From: Gonocerus acuteangulatus
Lineage: Eukaryota; Arthropoda; Insecta; Hemiptera; Coreidae
Direction of reading: 5' to 3'
DNA: 64,000 nt
NCBI GenBank assembly: GCA_946811695.1
Contig: OX328124.1
Span: forward strand, 94,891,535-94,955,534
Position numbers and translations under genes: made by a program. Positions 22,474 to 42,290 of this stretch are shown piece after piece (the stretch's first letter is position 1; every line of letters starts with the position of its first letter). Under the pieces are notes generated by a model that ran no database searches, was not told where the DNA came from, and saw nothing but the letters and a program-made list of their open reading frames with translations.

Positions 22474-23060
22474 ACTACACGAAATTGAAAATAGGTCATG
22501 AAAAAAGTCATGAATTTTGAAACCATGTCACGAAATTTCAGATTTACCGGTGCCTAATGTAATACCAGGACTTTTGCGCATTCGTAATTGTCGCTGTTTT
22601 TGTACGGCAATGCACTTCTATCTGCCACCCCTTCCCCTGTTAGATTCCTTTGTTGTAGCATTTACACGTCAATTATCCATTATTTACACCTATTTTTACT
22701 TGTCTTTCAGAGTTTTTAATGCAGAGTTAAATATTGAGATTGTGTACTCTTTAATTTACTAAATTTTTTACATTGATAATGAATATTTAATTAGTAATAT
22801 TTTTAGAAATTTTGAATTCGGCTACCATTGTTCAATATTTATTAGGCTGCTAATTCTATAGAAATTCTAACAATTTTAGTATTATACTTTCTTAACTTTT
22901 AAAATTAATGTGAACTATCCTCTTTAACATATTATTTTCATTTTATACAGTTTTATTAATTGTTTTAAATGTATGTTAATTTGTAAGTTTATAGATATCA
23001 CTGCAATCCGTGTAGGGTTATAAATAATTTAAAGCTAAAAGTTAAGGCTTTTTCTTATTT
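22474..23060. mobile_element. hAT-like MITE, copy 2, right end missing
   Basis: Begins CAGGGTGTCTACTACACGAA and parallels the copies at 15634 and 37451 through GTTTATAGATATCACTGCAA and AGTTAAGGCTTTTTCTTATT, then similarity stops. It lacks the GTCCCGATATTGGCTTTCAC end. Confidence 0.75.
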
Positions 23061-23584
23061 TGTAGGTGATAAAATATACAACTTATAAAATTTTACTTTG
23101 TTAATTCTAGTCTTTTGGCTTTACTCACATCGGAGCTCCTTGACTAGAAGTGAGACTACTTAAGCACTTTTATTTAAGACATTTTTGGTTGTCTTCCTTG
23201 ATTATAAATTAATGTTAACAAATCAGATCAGTATTCAGCCTTGCAAACTTATGAGGATCCTGAAAACATGGTACTCCAAGTTTATAAAATGAACAAGCAA
23301 AATTCCCAGCCTGTTGCGATCAGACTGATATCTAATGGAACTATGTGCAAAGTTAAGGTAGTGAAGGAAAAAAATAAGTCCTGAATTTCACTACAACTTG
23401 CCAATAATTTTGTCATATTAAACAAATATTCATAGCCTGGTACTTCGCTAATTAAAATCAACATTTCAATAACAAATGCCTCTAAAGTTTACCATTTAAA
23501 GTCTTCATGTGAATGTTGGTAACAAAAGACAAGGTGCCATACAAAAATCTTGCAGCATTGGTCACAGATGTGTATATAAACTTT

Positions 23585-23612
23585 TTATTTATATATATAT
23601 ATATATATATTT
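23585..23612. repeat. Short (AT)n microsatellite
   Basis: Simple AT dinucleotide run upstream of the LAMTOR4 3' end. Confidence 0.8.
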
Positions 23613-23718
23613 ATGTCTGTAAGCAGGAGTGAAAATAGCTATTAAGAAGTCACTTTACTAAAATACCTCTTGAGGATAGGTTACTGAAGAGAAAAAAAAT
23701 GTAGTTATATTAACAAAA

Positions 23719-23724
23719 TTTATT
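23719..23724 (-). terminator. LAMTOR4 poly(A) signal candidate
   Basis: AATAAA on the minus strand about 60 bases past the LAMTOR4 stop codon, a plausible distance for a short 3' UTR. Confidence 0.45.
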
Positions 23725-23784
23725 TAAATTCTTACATGATAATGATACATATATTTACAAAAAGGAAAGTTTGTTGGTAATAAA

Positions 23785-24264
23785 TCAAGCATTAACAGTA
23801 CTTAGCTTAGGTGGATCAGAATATTCATCCTCGTTTGTCTCGAAAGTAGGAGGAATGAATTTTTTTTTGAGAATGTAAATTTTCTTATTAGACAGGCAAA
23901 TTATGTAACTTGAGTCCTTGAAAACCACTGCAATGAAAAATAAAATAAAATAAATTCTACTTAAAAAATATTGTTATAGTAATATTTTTTTTTACCTGAC
24001 ACTTTCTTGAATGTACCCTCATCTGGACCTAATTTATCAGTTAAGGAAATTAGGTTGTAAACAACATTGGCGACTTGTTCATTGTTTTCCAATTCTCCAC
24101 CTGACTAACAGAAAAATATAATACAATGAAAATGGCTAAAAAAAAAAAAAAAAAAAAAAAAATGTATTTAAAATATTAAAAAAATTACTTACTGCTAATA
24201 TAGCACCATCATCATTTAAGACAAGATGACCTAGGGCATCAGGAATCTTGTCGAGTGAAATCAT
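23785..24264 (-). CDS. LAMTOR4: Ragulator complex protein LAMTOR4, 3 exons
   Basis: Small roadblock-type subunit of the Ragulator complex, which anchors Rag GTPases on the lysosome and supports amino-acid activation of mTORC1. Exons on the minus strand: 24264-24193 (24 codons, phase 0), 24104-23996 (36 codons plus one base), 23927-23785 (rest, stop TGA at 23787-23785). The spliced product is 107 aa; vertebrate LAMTOR4 is 99 aa. Recognisable segments: start MISLDKIPDALGHLVLNDDG, matching the family's IPxQLGYLVL region; SGGELENNEQVANVVYNLIS, matching the SGDLENDEQ region; then the beta strands VVFKDSSYIICLSNKKIYIL; and an acidic, proline-containing tail of about 24 residues. Donors are GTAAGT and GTAAAA, acceptors TTAG and GCAG. 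Each exon is too short to stand out as an ORF. The start ATG is the only in-frame candidate. It is divergently arranged with RpS15A. Confidence 0.93.
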
Positions 24265-24265
24265 A

Positions 24266-24289
24266 TCAACAGAGAAACAAATATGCCAT
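24266..24289 (-). other. Upstream micro-ORF ending 1 nt before the LAMTOR4 start
   Basis: ATG at 24289-24287 opens a 7-codon frame (MAYLFLC) ending TGA at 24268-24266, one base before the LAMTOR4 ATG at 24264. If the transcript starts upstream of 24289, ribosomes would finish this uORF right at the main start, a layout seen in termination-reinitiation control. The transcription start is unknown, so function is inference. Confidence 0.35.
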
Positions 24290-24593
24290 TAATTAAATAA
24301 TTCACTTATTGAGGTCCACCTGATATTTGACAATTGCGTCCATTCGGGAGGGAGGTAATCCTTATGGGATTGTTTACACGTTCAAACATAACCTTCTTCA
24401 ATAGCTTCTAATTATCAACTATTTTGTTTTGTTTTTACATCTATTGTAATTAATTTGATCTAAATTCATTTAATATTTTATTTTTTACAATTCCTTAGTT
24501 TGTCCCATTCTTTGGGGTCATTTTTAAAACTCGATTAATATTAAGGCGCCATAGGAGAAGGTTCGCTTCTCAATAGTCGCGCTGCGAGTTTTA
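24290..24593. promoter_or_regulatory. Shared divergent promoter region, LAMTOR4 / RpS15A
   Basis: About 300 bases separate the LAMTOR4 5' end from the RpS15A pyrimidine-rich start. The RpS15A-proximal part is locally GC-rich (around 24545-24590), unlike the surrounding AT-rich sequence, and has no TATA box, as usual for ribosomal protein genes. The divergent arrangement is seen directly; shared regulation is inferred. Confidence 0.5.
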
Positions 24594-24660
24594 CTTCCTT
24601 TTACATTTTACTTGAAGAGACTAAGTTTTGTTGAAGTTGGCTTCTCAATCTTTATCGCAG
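24591..24660 (+). promoter_or_regulatory. RpS15A: RpS15A TOP/TCT-type start and 5' noncoding exon
   Basis: A pyrimidine tract (ACTTCCTTTTAC around 24593) fits the TCT initiator and 5'-TOP motif of animal translation-machinery genes. A noncoding exon would run from about 24594 to 24660, ending CGCAG before the donor GTAATC at 24661. The next exon begins at 25003, one base before the ATG, after a TTACTTTAG acceptor. The resulting 5' leader of about 68 bases is typical of ribosomal protein mRNAs. Confidence 0.6.
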
Positions 24661-24985
24661 GTAATCCACGGTTTTGTGTCATTTAATGTGTTTTAAGGCC
24701 TTACTTTAGTATTAACTATACATTTTTGTTCAATTTCTATGCTCTATTTTGATTTTGGATAGTTTATGTACATGTGGTTGATGTACTTCGTAACCTAACG
24801 TATTGTGTACATTACATTATTTACCAATTTCTGCTTCAGCCTCTTCCAAAGATGTTACATTTTTAAATTCATTCACTTTATATAAACTTACTTTAGTAAA
24901 GATTAGATTTATTTACAATTCGATATATTTATATCTGATACTTCTCAATATTCAATTTTCTGTCATGCACCTATAATTTTACTAA

Positions 24986-33422
<8,437 letters not shown>

Positions 33423-33441
33423 ATTTTATTTATAAAAAAAG

Positions 33442-33447
33442 AATAAA
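33442..33447 (+). terminator. RpS15A poly(A) signal
   Basis: AATAAA 20 bases after the stop codon, giving the very short 3' UTR expected of a ribosomal protein mRNA. A T-rich stretch follows. Confidence 0.75.
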
Positions 33448-33714
33448 TTTTTTATTCCAAATTAGTTTTTGTATTTTTATTTTTCCTATTCCATAATTAT
33501 GTAACTAACTGCTTAGCAGGGTGTCTACTGATTTCTTGAATTTGAGGCTTTGATCAAATATTGCCACATTTAAAAACTCTTAACAGTTTATATTTTATAT
33601 AATTATAGTGAGGTGATATTTTTCGTAACCTTTAATTATCATGCTTTACACCATTTGCAAAGAGAATGGAAGATATTTTTTTGCTTGGAAAATGTCATAT
33701 TATTTATTTTTTTA

Positions 33715-33905
33715 TTTTTTTTTTAAAGGCGCATCAACTATTTGGCTATTAGCGCCGGGCTATCTACAGGTTACCACCCTTTTATAATGCCAACAGCTCC
33801 TGGTCGGTCACCCCTTCAGGTACTAACCACACCTGACGTTGCTTAACTTTGGTGATCTACGGGAACCGGTGCATTCAACGTGGCTATGGCCGTTGACTAG
33901 TCATT
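33715..33905 (-). mobile_element. 5S-rRNA-headed SINE (family D), minus copy, near full length
   Basis: The minus strand reads CAACGGCCATAGCCACGTTG, GGTTCCCGTAGATCACCAAA, GTTAAGCAACGTCAGGTGTG, GTTAGTACCTG: most of a 5S rRNA. Then GGCATTATAAAAGGGTGGTA, ACCTGTAGATAGCCC, tail GGCGCTAATAGCCAAATAGT with TGATGCGCC and poly(A). The internal 5S promoter region is recognisable, so it could have driven Pol III transcription. Located just after RpS15A. Confidence 0.9.
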
Positions 33906-34429
33906 ATCAATCCAAAAATTACTTCTAGGGCAATAGTTCTAGGGGTGTTTTCCTCATTGCTCCAGTTATTGTTATACAACCCAATCTCAACGATTTTTGC
34001 AACTTAAATAGATATTGAATTTTGACTATTCCACCACACAATAGATCCATAGGTTGCCAAGAGTCTGACAATGGTGTTAATCAGAAATCTCACACCATGT
34101 TTTGGAAACAGAAGAGCGAATAGCTATTTAGTGCTGCAGAAATGAGTTTCTAAATAGAACACTAGTGAGGTTTTTTTTTTTTGGAAATATTTTATAGTTT
34201 GACTACAAGAGACCAGAGAAAAATAATTTATTGAATCTTATTGAGGTTCATCTTTAAAGGTAGTTTTCTCAGAATGTTGATACTATTTCTTTGTTCCTTT
34301 CTTATTTACCTGATCCAGTTGTGTACATCCATTGAATCATTCTGGGTTTAAAAATCTCAACATAAGTATACTCTAATCTTTATTTATTTTTTACTACTAA
34401 AGACATATCAGAACACATTTTACAGGATC

Positions 34430-34690
34430 AACCCCCCTCTTGAGCGAAAAGAAACAACTAACTAAAAAGCTAGCATGACCCAGACCTGACTAGCTTTTCC
34501 TTAGCAATTGCTACCCTTAGAACCTAATCACAACTCCTTATTCACACCTTCCTAGCTGCAGCTAGGAAACGTGATGAACTTTGCAATTGCAACGTTACTG
34601 CTTGCAGCTAACCTTTTTATCCACTCGGCCCTTAGCAATTGCTTGGAAAATACTTAGTTTTAGCAATTGCTAGCTTTTATTCACTCCACC
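34430..34690. repeat. Cluster of AGCAATTGCT palindromes
   Basis: TAGCAATTGCTA at 34502-34513 and 34661-34672, AGCAATTGCT at 34634, TGCAATTGCA at 34582, and a perfect 16-mer CCTAGCTGCAGCTAGG at 34551-34566. Spacer words TTATTCACACC, TTATCCACTCGGCCC and TTATTCACTCCACCC also repeat. It could be the subterminal part of an unrecognised transposon. Confidence 0.6.
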
Positions 34691-35004
34691 CAATATAATA
34701 AGTGTTTGTTGTCAATTGATCTCTAAATCAATAAATAAGATTTTAAAACCTTGGATTCTATATGATAAGATCTTCAAGGCTAGAGTGGTTTTACAATATT
34801 TACTCATTAATTGTGTTTCTAATATTTATTTATCTCTTCAGCTAATGAAATAAGTGCACCTATATTGGAAACTATTGGAGTATATTCTTTTGGGTGGTTA
34901 TTTAAAGAAAAATTTCTCTCAAGTAATTTTAAGAGAACTCATTAGTTGGACTTAAGTTCAGAAGATTTACCTGGAAGCATTTAAGACTCTGGCCAGACAG
35001 AGAA

Positions 35005-35168
35005 TAATAATATAATAGGTCACCACCTTGTTCTAGCCAAGATAGGGCTGAGGCCATTTGTTTTTTCCAAAGAAAAGCCACTACCCCTAGTGAGAATCGA
35101 ACCCATGATCCTTGGCACGGAGTGTTAAGTGCTCACACCTTAACACTCACAGCCACTGGGCCTTCATA
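35005..35168 (-). mobile_element. SINE family C, minus copy
   Basis: The minus strand reads AAGGCCCAGTGGCTGTGAGT, GTTAAGGTGTGAGCACTTAA, box B GGGTTCGATTCTCAC, and body CCTATCTTGGCTAGAACAAG GTGGTGACCT. The core head is complete. Confidence 0.85.
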
Positions 35169-35442
35169 AATTATTATTATTTATCACATTTATTAATTGT
35201 CCACTGGATTTTTAGGAACATCGACGCGTAGAGCGTTACATTTGATATAAAATTTATTTTTATTTTTTTGGTGATATTGAGGTTTATCTTTTTGTGTTGA
35301 GGATTTTAATATATTTGCTCTGGGGAAAACTGGCTTAAGGGAAGACTTAATTTAAACTTGATTCTTTTCTTGTTATAGATTGGGCACTGAATTAAAATAT
35401 GTTTAACGATTAGAAGTACTACACATTGCGAGCACTGAGGTG

Positions 35443-36497
35443 CAGTGTTGGGCAAAACTAATATTAGTTTACTAAACTAACGTTAATTCATTCTAACTAA
35501 AAATAAACTCGCGTTATATTCTTAGTTTTAGTTTAGTTTTAGATTTGTAAAATTATTAATCACGTTAATTCACAAAAATTATTTTCATTTCATAAAATTT
35601 GACTCTGTTGGAGTATTTTTTTAAATAAATTGTTATTTTTAGTTTTAGTATCCGTTTTTAATATGGTAATTAGTTTAATTTAAGCAAAAGTGAGCTCAAT
35701 TTATGATTTTAGTTCAGTTTTAGTTTTTAATTCACTAATTAGTTTATTGCATACTTTGATTCAGAACAAGGGTACAAAAATAGGTATGTATATATTTTTT
35801 TTAAATAAGGAGTGTTTATTTATGAACTATAACAGGGAAAAAATTAGGTTACAACTTCAGCCTATTTAAAACAAAATGAAAACAAGTTCTATTAGTTTTA
35901 ATAATTTACTTAATTATCGAAATAACGTATGATTTACATTAATTCACGTTATTTTTGTAAAACTAATACAATTTAAAAAAATAGAAAAGATAAGGAAATA
36001 ATATGTTACAGTAACCACCCTTTATTTTAGCATTCTCCATAGACAGCAAAACAAAAATACTTTGTCTTTCATGTATGTCATTCTGGTGGGAGTTGTTGTG
36101 CAGTCAAAGGAATTTCCGAAATGACAAGTATACCAATCAAACATATCCTTTAGTTGTGCTGGTGGTGACAATGTGTACCTAATTTAGTATTTTAATAATT
36201 AATATTAATATTAGTAATAATTAATATTTTGTTTCCAGTTAGAAAAAGTATGTAGGAAACAACCATGGTGGTGGCTGGGCTGAATGACCAGTGTTGAAGT
36301 CCTAAATAAATAAATAAACTAAACTAAAGCTTTAATTCAGGTTTTAATTAATTCCCAATGATTTAGTTTTAGTTCAACTAATATCCATTAATTAATTTAA
36401 TTTTAGTTTTATTTTTTTTTAGGTTGCAATTTTTAGTTTAGATTTAGTTTATTCTAAAAAGTGAATGTAGTTTTAATTTTAGTTTTGCCCAACATTG
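35443..36497. mobile_element. hAT-like element with 8-bp target duplication, non-autonomous
   Basis: Ends CAGTGTTGGGCAAAACTAAT and inverted CAATGTTGGGCAAAACTAAA; flanks CTGAGGTG (35435-35442) and TTGAGGTG (36498-36505) are a one-mismatch 8-bp duplication. The CAGTGTTGGGCAA start is typical of hAT elements. The interior is rich in TTAGTTTTAGTTTAG words and lacks a transposase. Confidence 0.8.
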
Positions 36498-36599
36498 TTG
36501 AGGTGGGGGTCTTTTGACATTAAGTAGCCGTTAGTGAGTCTGTGGACTGTATCTCGGTAATTAATTTCCATCTTATGACAACTATGCTGAGGACGAGCA

Positions 36600-36870
36600 G
36601 TGCCAAGGTTCAACGTCCAAAGTCGCTCTTTAGTTTAGGCGGCTGCAGCCCCCCCCCCTCCAAAATTTTGATGTAATCGAAAAAATGTGTAAAAAAAAAC
36701 CTTAAAAATAAATGAAATAAGATCACTTAGCTCAGAAAAAATAATGTCTTTGGTGTGTAGCGTTTTAGTTGGCTAACTATTCCAAGTTCTAGATTGTTAG
36801 TATTCCATACCCCTCAAATGCTTCTGGCCCCCACCGAAATTATTTTCTATATACTCCTATATGGCTGTGT
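36600..36870 (+). mobile_element. Dispersed repeat family G, + copy
   Basis: Contains GCAGCCCCCCCCCCTCCAAA, AATAAGATCACTTAGCTCAG, AACTATTCCAAGTTCTAGAT and GGCCCCCACCGAAATTATTT; parallel to 53205-53450. It ends just before the 59-base T run. Confidence 0.65.
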
Positions 36871-36889
36871 TAGACACTAGAACTCGTTT

Positions 36890-36890
<1 letters not shown>

Positions 36891-36949
<59 letters not shown>
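36891..36949 (+). repeat. 59-base T run
   Basis: The longest homopolymer in the window. Confidence 0.9.
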
Positions 36950-36950
<1 letters not shown>

Positions 36951-37450
36951 TTGAAACCAATAAACTGAATTTTGGATAATTAGTTTTTTCATTGATATTT
37001 TAGAGCATACCTACACATTCCTTGACTAGAAAAATGCATATGATCTAGAAAATAAATGTCTATGACACGATACATCTTACCCAGACGACAATCCTGCATC
37101 ACCCATACTTGCAGCAGCTCAAAGTAGATCGCTCGTAGGTTAACAATATTGAGATAAATCGCCAGCAGTTGAAGATAGAGCACCCCTGTTGCAGGTTGTA
37201 CAGCGCTGCTCATACACGCTTCCTGTTGTCTACCCCCACTTATCTTTATTCCACGTCCCCTCATTGTTGTGCAAGTTTAGTATCACTCGTCGCCGTATTC
37301 TTTCATTTTTTTGTTGGTATTTCCAAGAAAAGAAAAACAGTTATTATAAGAGCAAATTTAGTTTCTTTTTCAAATATCTCATCATAATTCAATGTAACTA
37401 TCTTTTGAAACTAATGTGTTTTTTAATTTCATTCGACGAATTAGGTTATA

Positions 37451-38142
37451 CAGGGTGTCTAGTGCACGAAAAAGTCACGAAATTGAAAATAAGGCACGAA
37501 AATCATGAAAAAGTCATGAATTTTGAAACCATGTCACGAAATTTCTTCGTTCACGACTTGGGCTTGTTCGTAATTGTTGCAGTTTTTATATGACGACACA
37601 ATTTTATCTGCCCCTCCCACCCCCTTCCTCTGTTAGATTCCTTGGTTGTGGCATTTACACATCAGTTATAAATTTTTTAAATATATGCAGACTTAAATAT
37701 TGAAATTCTGTACACATTAATTAACTAAATTGTTTACTTTGACAATAGATACTTAGTTAGTGTTATTTTTAGAAATTTTGAACCCTGCTATCATTGTTCG
37801 ATATTTTTGAGGCTGCTAATTCCATAGTCATTCTAAAACTTTTAGTATAATCATTTCTTCACTTCTAAAATTAATGTAACTATTCTCTCTAACATAAGAT
37901 GTACATTTTATTCAGTCTTATTAATTGTTTAAATATATGTATGTAAAAATTGTAAGTTTATAGATATCATGATAATCCGTGTAAGATTAAAAATAATTTT
38001 AAGCTATTAGCTAAGGCTTTTGTTTTTTTGTTTGATATTACGAGTATTTTCTTTTTAATGGGCATGAAATTTAATTTTCAAATCATGAAAATATCACGAA
38101 AAAGTCCCGATATTGGCTTTCACAAAAGTACTAGACACTCTG
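37451..38142. mobile_element. hAT-like MITE with 5-bp target duplication, copy 3
   Basis: Begins CAGGGTGTCTAGTGCACGAA and ends TACTAGACACTCTG; TTATA is duplicated at 37446-37450 and 38143-38147. 692 bases. Interior follows copy 1 (GTTTATAGATATCATGATAA, GTCCCGATATTGGCTTTCAC). Confidence 0.8.
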
Positions 38143-38717
38143 TTATACCTAGTTTCGTGTTTTTATGCACATCATAAAACACGAAAGCCAATTTCATCTA
38201 TGTAAACATTTAAAAAGATAAAAATACGTCCCAGAAAAGCATAGCGAACCAAGCTAATTTTTCCTTAGGTAAATTAGAAATACTAACAAATATTTGAGAA
38301 AACTCAACAACAAACAAATTGAGTCAGCTTACCGTTAAAAATTTAATTTTTGTTTTAGGTAGGTTTTACCTTGTTCAATTTCGGTAAATTACATAATACA
38401 TAATTCCATTTCTTATTGAATGTTAGCATGCTTGTTGTTGTGTGTAGCTCGAAACCCAAAATTGCGGCCTCCAGGACTGCATATGAATTTTTGTTCTAAA
38501 CTTCTCTATAAAGCCAATTCTGCTGATTGGTGTACTTAGTATGACAAACAGCAAACCTTCCTGTAGGGAAGGCCTTATCTTACAAAATTGCTCATGAATG
38601 CTAATAAAATACTATTTTGGTATGTTGGATTGACGTTTGAGTCAGGGTTATTGCAAAAATCTCTTAATAATTTTTTTTTTTTATCTACTGCGGATTTAGG
38701 CCATTAACGCAGATCTG

Positions 38718-39618
38718 TTAAGGGGTAATACTACCTTGTGCGATCAAAATCAAAGTCATTTTCTCCAATTTACAAATAATAAATGAATCAATATCTTTTA
38801 AATTCTTTATACATATATAACGTTTTATATTGGATGTTAAAGTCCCCCCCCCAAAAAAGTTTCAATTTTTCGGAAAAAAAAATGGCGGCGGTGTATCTGA
38901 TGAATGGAAAGCCTCTTTTTTCACAGGCTATAGTCTGCAGGTGGCAATTTGTAATCTAGAACGAAAAACTAAAATTATTTCGAAAGAAGAAGGTTAAATC
39001 TAGTTAAGTACGTAGGATTATTAAGAAATATTAATTTTTTTGAAAATGGCGAACAATTATTCATTTTCTAATAAAAAAATCGTCAAATATCGGTCATAAA
39101 ATCGTTATAATTCAATGAATCAAAAAAATCCTACGTACTTTACTAGTAAATATCATTATAAAGCTGCAGTTAAAATTTTAAGTTGATCGGGCAAAAATTG
39201 AAGGCGCCAGAGTATTGCCCGATTTGAAAATCATAGTTTTGAGAAAACGACTTTAATGTTTAATGTACTGACATGTTCATTTGTTTCCTATTTAATTTTT
39301 TTCATACATTCTTGTAATAAATATTAAAAGAAAAAAAGAGTTTTGATTTTTTAATGTATTGAAGGAGGGCAAAAAAAAAAAAACTTAACAATTAAAAAGG
39401 GACCAATCTAAGCTCGCCCAAAAAATTATCTTCAAATCACCATTGCGTTCACTAGGCGTCGGGACTTCACTCGGAAAATCAAATTTTTTGCCCATTTAAA
39501 ACATTTTTCTTCACATTAACACTCTTAGATATGATTTTTGATTAGTTAAGGAAGAATTTTAGCCAATAACAAAAAAAATGGGGGAAAAAAAGACTTACAA
39601 TGTAGTATTACCCCTTAA
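38718..39618. mobile_element. TTAA element with 17-bp TIRs, copy 1
   Basis: Starts TTAAGGGGTAATACTACCTTG and ends GTAGTATTACCCCTTAA, with TTAA at both extremes (piggyBac or Kolobok type). 901 bases without transposase. Interior includes ATGGCGGCGGTGTATCTGAT and CTGCAGGTGGCAATTTGTAA, shared with 62962-63610. A decayed SINE-like hairpin tail with a T run lies just before it (38667-38712). Confidence 0.8.
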
Positions 39619-39801
39619 TATTAAATACACTATTGTTTTTAATAACGTGTTTTCGCCGTTAAAAACAATCTTCGTTATATATAAAACGGACTCATTATTA
39701 TATTTATTATATTATCATGTCTCATTATCACAGCCTCATTATTATTCAGACCCTTTGAATATCTTCTGCCTCAAAATAATAACATTAATATATACCATAC
39801 A

Positions 39802-40145
39802 GGGGGCGAGGTTAGCTCAGTGGTAGAGCACTGGACTAATAAGCTGGAGCCCTGAGTTCAAATCCCGAGCAAGCACTAAAGATTTTTTTCTTCTAGTGTC
39901 TTCGTTCATGGGTTGAATTCTGCGTCCCTGACCGTCCCTAGGCCGACCCAGCCTTTAATAAATTTAATAATGGGTACCTTGGGTGCTAATGACGCCAGCA
40001 GTCGAAGCAGCCAAGGGGAAAATCAGGCGGCCGGAGCGTAGTACTGACCACACTATCTCCCTAGTGTGCCGTATGGTCATGAATCAGATACCTCTATAGT
40101 ATCTGCCCCTCAGGGCCCTCGTGGCCTGTTACGGGACTGATTTTG
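39802..40145 (+). mobile_element. SINE family B, full-length copy
   Basis: Head GGGGGCGAGGTTAGCTCAGT GGTAGAGC (box A) and box B GAGTTCAAATCCC; body with GACCGTCCCTAGGCCGACCC, GGGGAAAATCAGGCGGCCGG and CCTCGTGGCCTGTTACGGGA, ending GACTGATTTTG without poly(A). Target duplication ATATACCATACA (39790-39801) and ATATGCCATACA (40146-40157). Confidence 0.9.
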
Positions 40146-40252
40146 ATATGCCATACAACATTTCCGGAAATATTCAACGTTTCATTGGAAAAAAGGCGGA
40201 CATATTATTACTATATCCTACAAAAGTTAAACGAAAAAATATTATAATAAAA

Positions 40253-40578
40253 GTCCGTTACGCAGGAGCTGCATAACTAAGCACTTTCCTCAGAATTTGG
40301 GTAGTGTAGACTGCTTTCCAGAACAATTTGCTGAAAATATCCTACATAAATAAAATAAAAACGTGAATAGTTCTCATCTTGTAATGAGTAACTGATCAAT
40401 TCTTAATTTGCATCCAGAGTTATGTTTACACATGGTACCTACTACACTACGTAATAAATACAAAAATCCTCATATTATCGTATTTTGATCTAACGCAGGA
40501 ACAGGATACAGTCACTCTAGTGGCAGAAAGCGCTCCTTGCGGCGGCTTTGTGAACCTACGTCTGCCGGCTTTTCTATT

Positions 40579-40639
<61 letters not shown>

Positions 40640-40762
40640 TTTAACGGGGGTCATTTTCGCTGTCTACTAGGTAGGATCGATAAAGATTTGAAGAAATTTT
40701 TCAAAAATTCCGTCATGAGTCCAACCTCAATAGCTACTTTCCTTCGGAGGAAAGTGCTAAAA
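40253..40762 (+). mobile_element. HINE / DINE-1-like element, copy 2, no tandem units
   Basis: 5' end GTCCGTTACGCAGGAGCTGC with AGCACTTTCCTCAG, then it passes directly from the CGGCTTTTCTATT segment to (AT)n (40582-40636), and on to TTAACGGGGGTCATTTTCGC and the 3' hairpin ACTTTCCT-TCGG-AGGAAAGT, ending GCTAAAA. It has none of the 143-bp units. Confidence 0.75.
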
Positions 40763-41164
40763 GTCGTAGTTCGTGAAAAAATAAATATTTAGGGAAAAGA
40801 AAATTATAAGGTGAAGAAAAGGCATAGGCTAAATAAAGGTTTATTAATATCAGAATGTTATGTTGGAGGTAATTCCTGTCAAACGTAAATCGTTGAACTT
40901 TTTCAGGAGAAATATGGATTTTAAGAAAATTGTTAGAGAAAATAATATGTTATTTTTACCTCTTAAAAACGAACCTTGGTGGCCAACCAATGAGGAACGT
41001 GTGTTGTATAAAAAAAAACAAAAAAACAAACGAAATTGGAAGTTGGAGTTTATCCCGGAATCAAGTTAAATAAAACATAATAATTGAGTCTTCTGTTAAT
41101 TAGAGACAAAAAGGGAAACCTATTCAACTTTAATACAAGACGTACTTCAGTCATTAAATGAACA

Positions 41165-41407
41165 GGTTGGGGCAAAATAGTGCCAAGCAACATTATTAAC
41201 AAAACTTAACTGTAGCTGGTATATGTTGGATATTATGTGAGACTATCAGTCTATTATGATGCTACTAAGATATTACTACAAAGTGCTATGTATGCTACTT
41301 AATTTTGTTGCCCCTAACCATTTGAACTAATAGTCCCAAATAATATCCAACATATAGCAGCTAAGTTTCGTTAAAAATGTTGTTTGGAACTATTTTCCCC
41401 CGACCCT
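41165..41407. mobile_element. Short TIR MITE
   Basis: Inverted arms: left GGTTGGGGCAAAATAGTGCC and TATATGTTGGATATTATGTG; right ends with their inverses (CACATAATATCC-like, CAACATATA..., TATTTTCCCCCGACCC). Arms about 85 bases. Confidence 0.65.
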
Positions 41408-42106
41408 TTCAAATATCAATTTCATCAAGAATAATTTTCATTTATTTCTGATAAGATCACAAAAATAAGCATTATATTAATGTTATTTTTCAGTTTTTTT
41501 GCTACTTAAATGTACAAACACACGATGAAATTGAGAGATAATCTCAGTTCTGTTACAACTTTTGTGAAATTCGGCAGATTGCAATATTTTTTTTGGAAGT
41601 GTAGAGATTCTTGAAAATTTATCGCTATATAGACTTTTTGAACAGTTATTGCGGTTCGGAATGTCACTTGTGAACATTGAATGTGCATTAGTTTTAAAGC
41701 AAATTTAATGCTGATTTTTTTAAAAAAAGTAATGCAACATTAAAAAATAATGTGTCTTTAGAACGGCGCATCTCTGGAATGAAAACAGATAGATATGCGA
41801 GGTTTTGGTCTAGTTTCACCCCTTGAGTATTGCCATCTACTTGCGATACACTCTGTTTAGATTATTTCTAGCAAAATATTCAGGATGTTTGCACAGGCGT
41901 CCAAGCTACCAACATTGTTTCGGTATACTTGTCTCTCTTTCACTTCGATTACTTTTTTTTTTTTTTAAATAATTTTAATTGGTTAGTAGGAACAGAGAAA
42001 AAGAAACTATTGACGGAGTGATATTGGACGTATATTATGTTATATTAAATGAAATGACAAACTTTTATAAAATATGAATATTATGAATAAAAGTTTCACT
42101 CTCTTA

Positions 42107-42290
42107 AGCAGGCTACACACGATTAAGGCAGGCCTGTCAGCTAGTCCTGAACCGCCTGAAAGCCGGTCGCCTGAACGTGTATATATTCCGGCCGCCTGAA
42201 CAGCCTTAACTTACAGACCGGCATATACACGTTCAGGCAATCGGCTTTCAGGCGGACTGTTCAGGCCTGCCTGACCGTGTGTAGTCTGCT
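42107..42290. mobile_element. Palindromic MITE with TTA duplication
   Basis: AGCAGGCTACACACGATTAA at left and its near inverse at right, with TTA flanks at 42104-42106 and 42291-42293. Arms of about 85 bases make nearly the whole element a hairpin (GCAGGCCTG, CGCCTGAAAGCCG, GCCTGAACGTGTATAT). Harbinger-like by duplication. Confidence 0.75.

Noticed and set aside
37189..37593. 134-codon plus-strand frame
   Set aside because: Runs across the left end of a hAT-like MITE into unrelated sequence; no domain or codon bias.
39802..39880. tRNA gene on the plus strand
   Set aside because: Box A and B only; part of the 344-bp SINE family B with target duplications.
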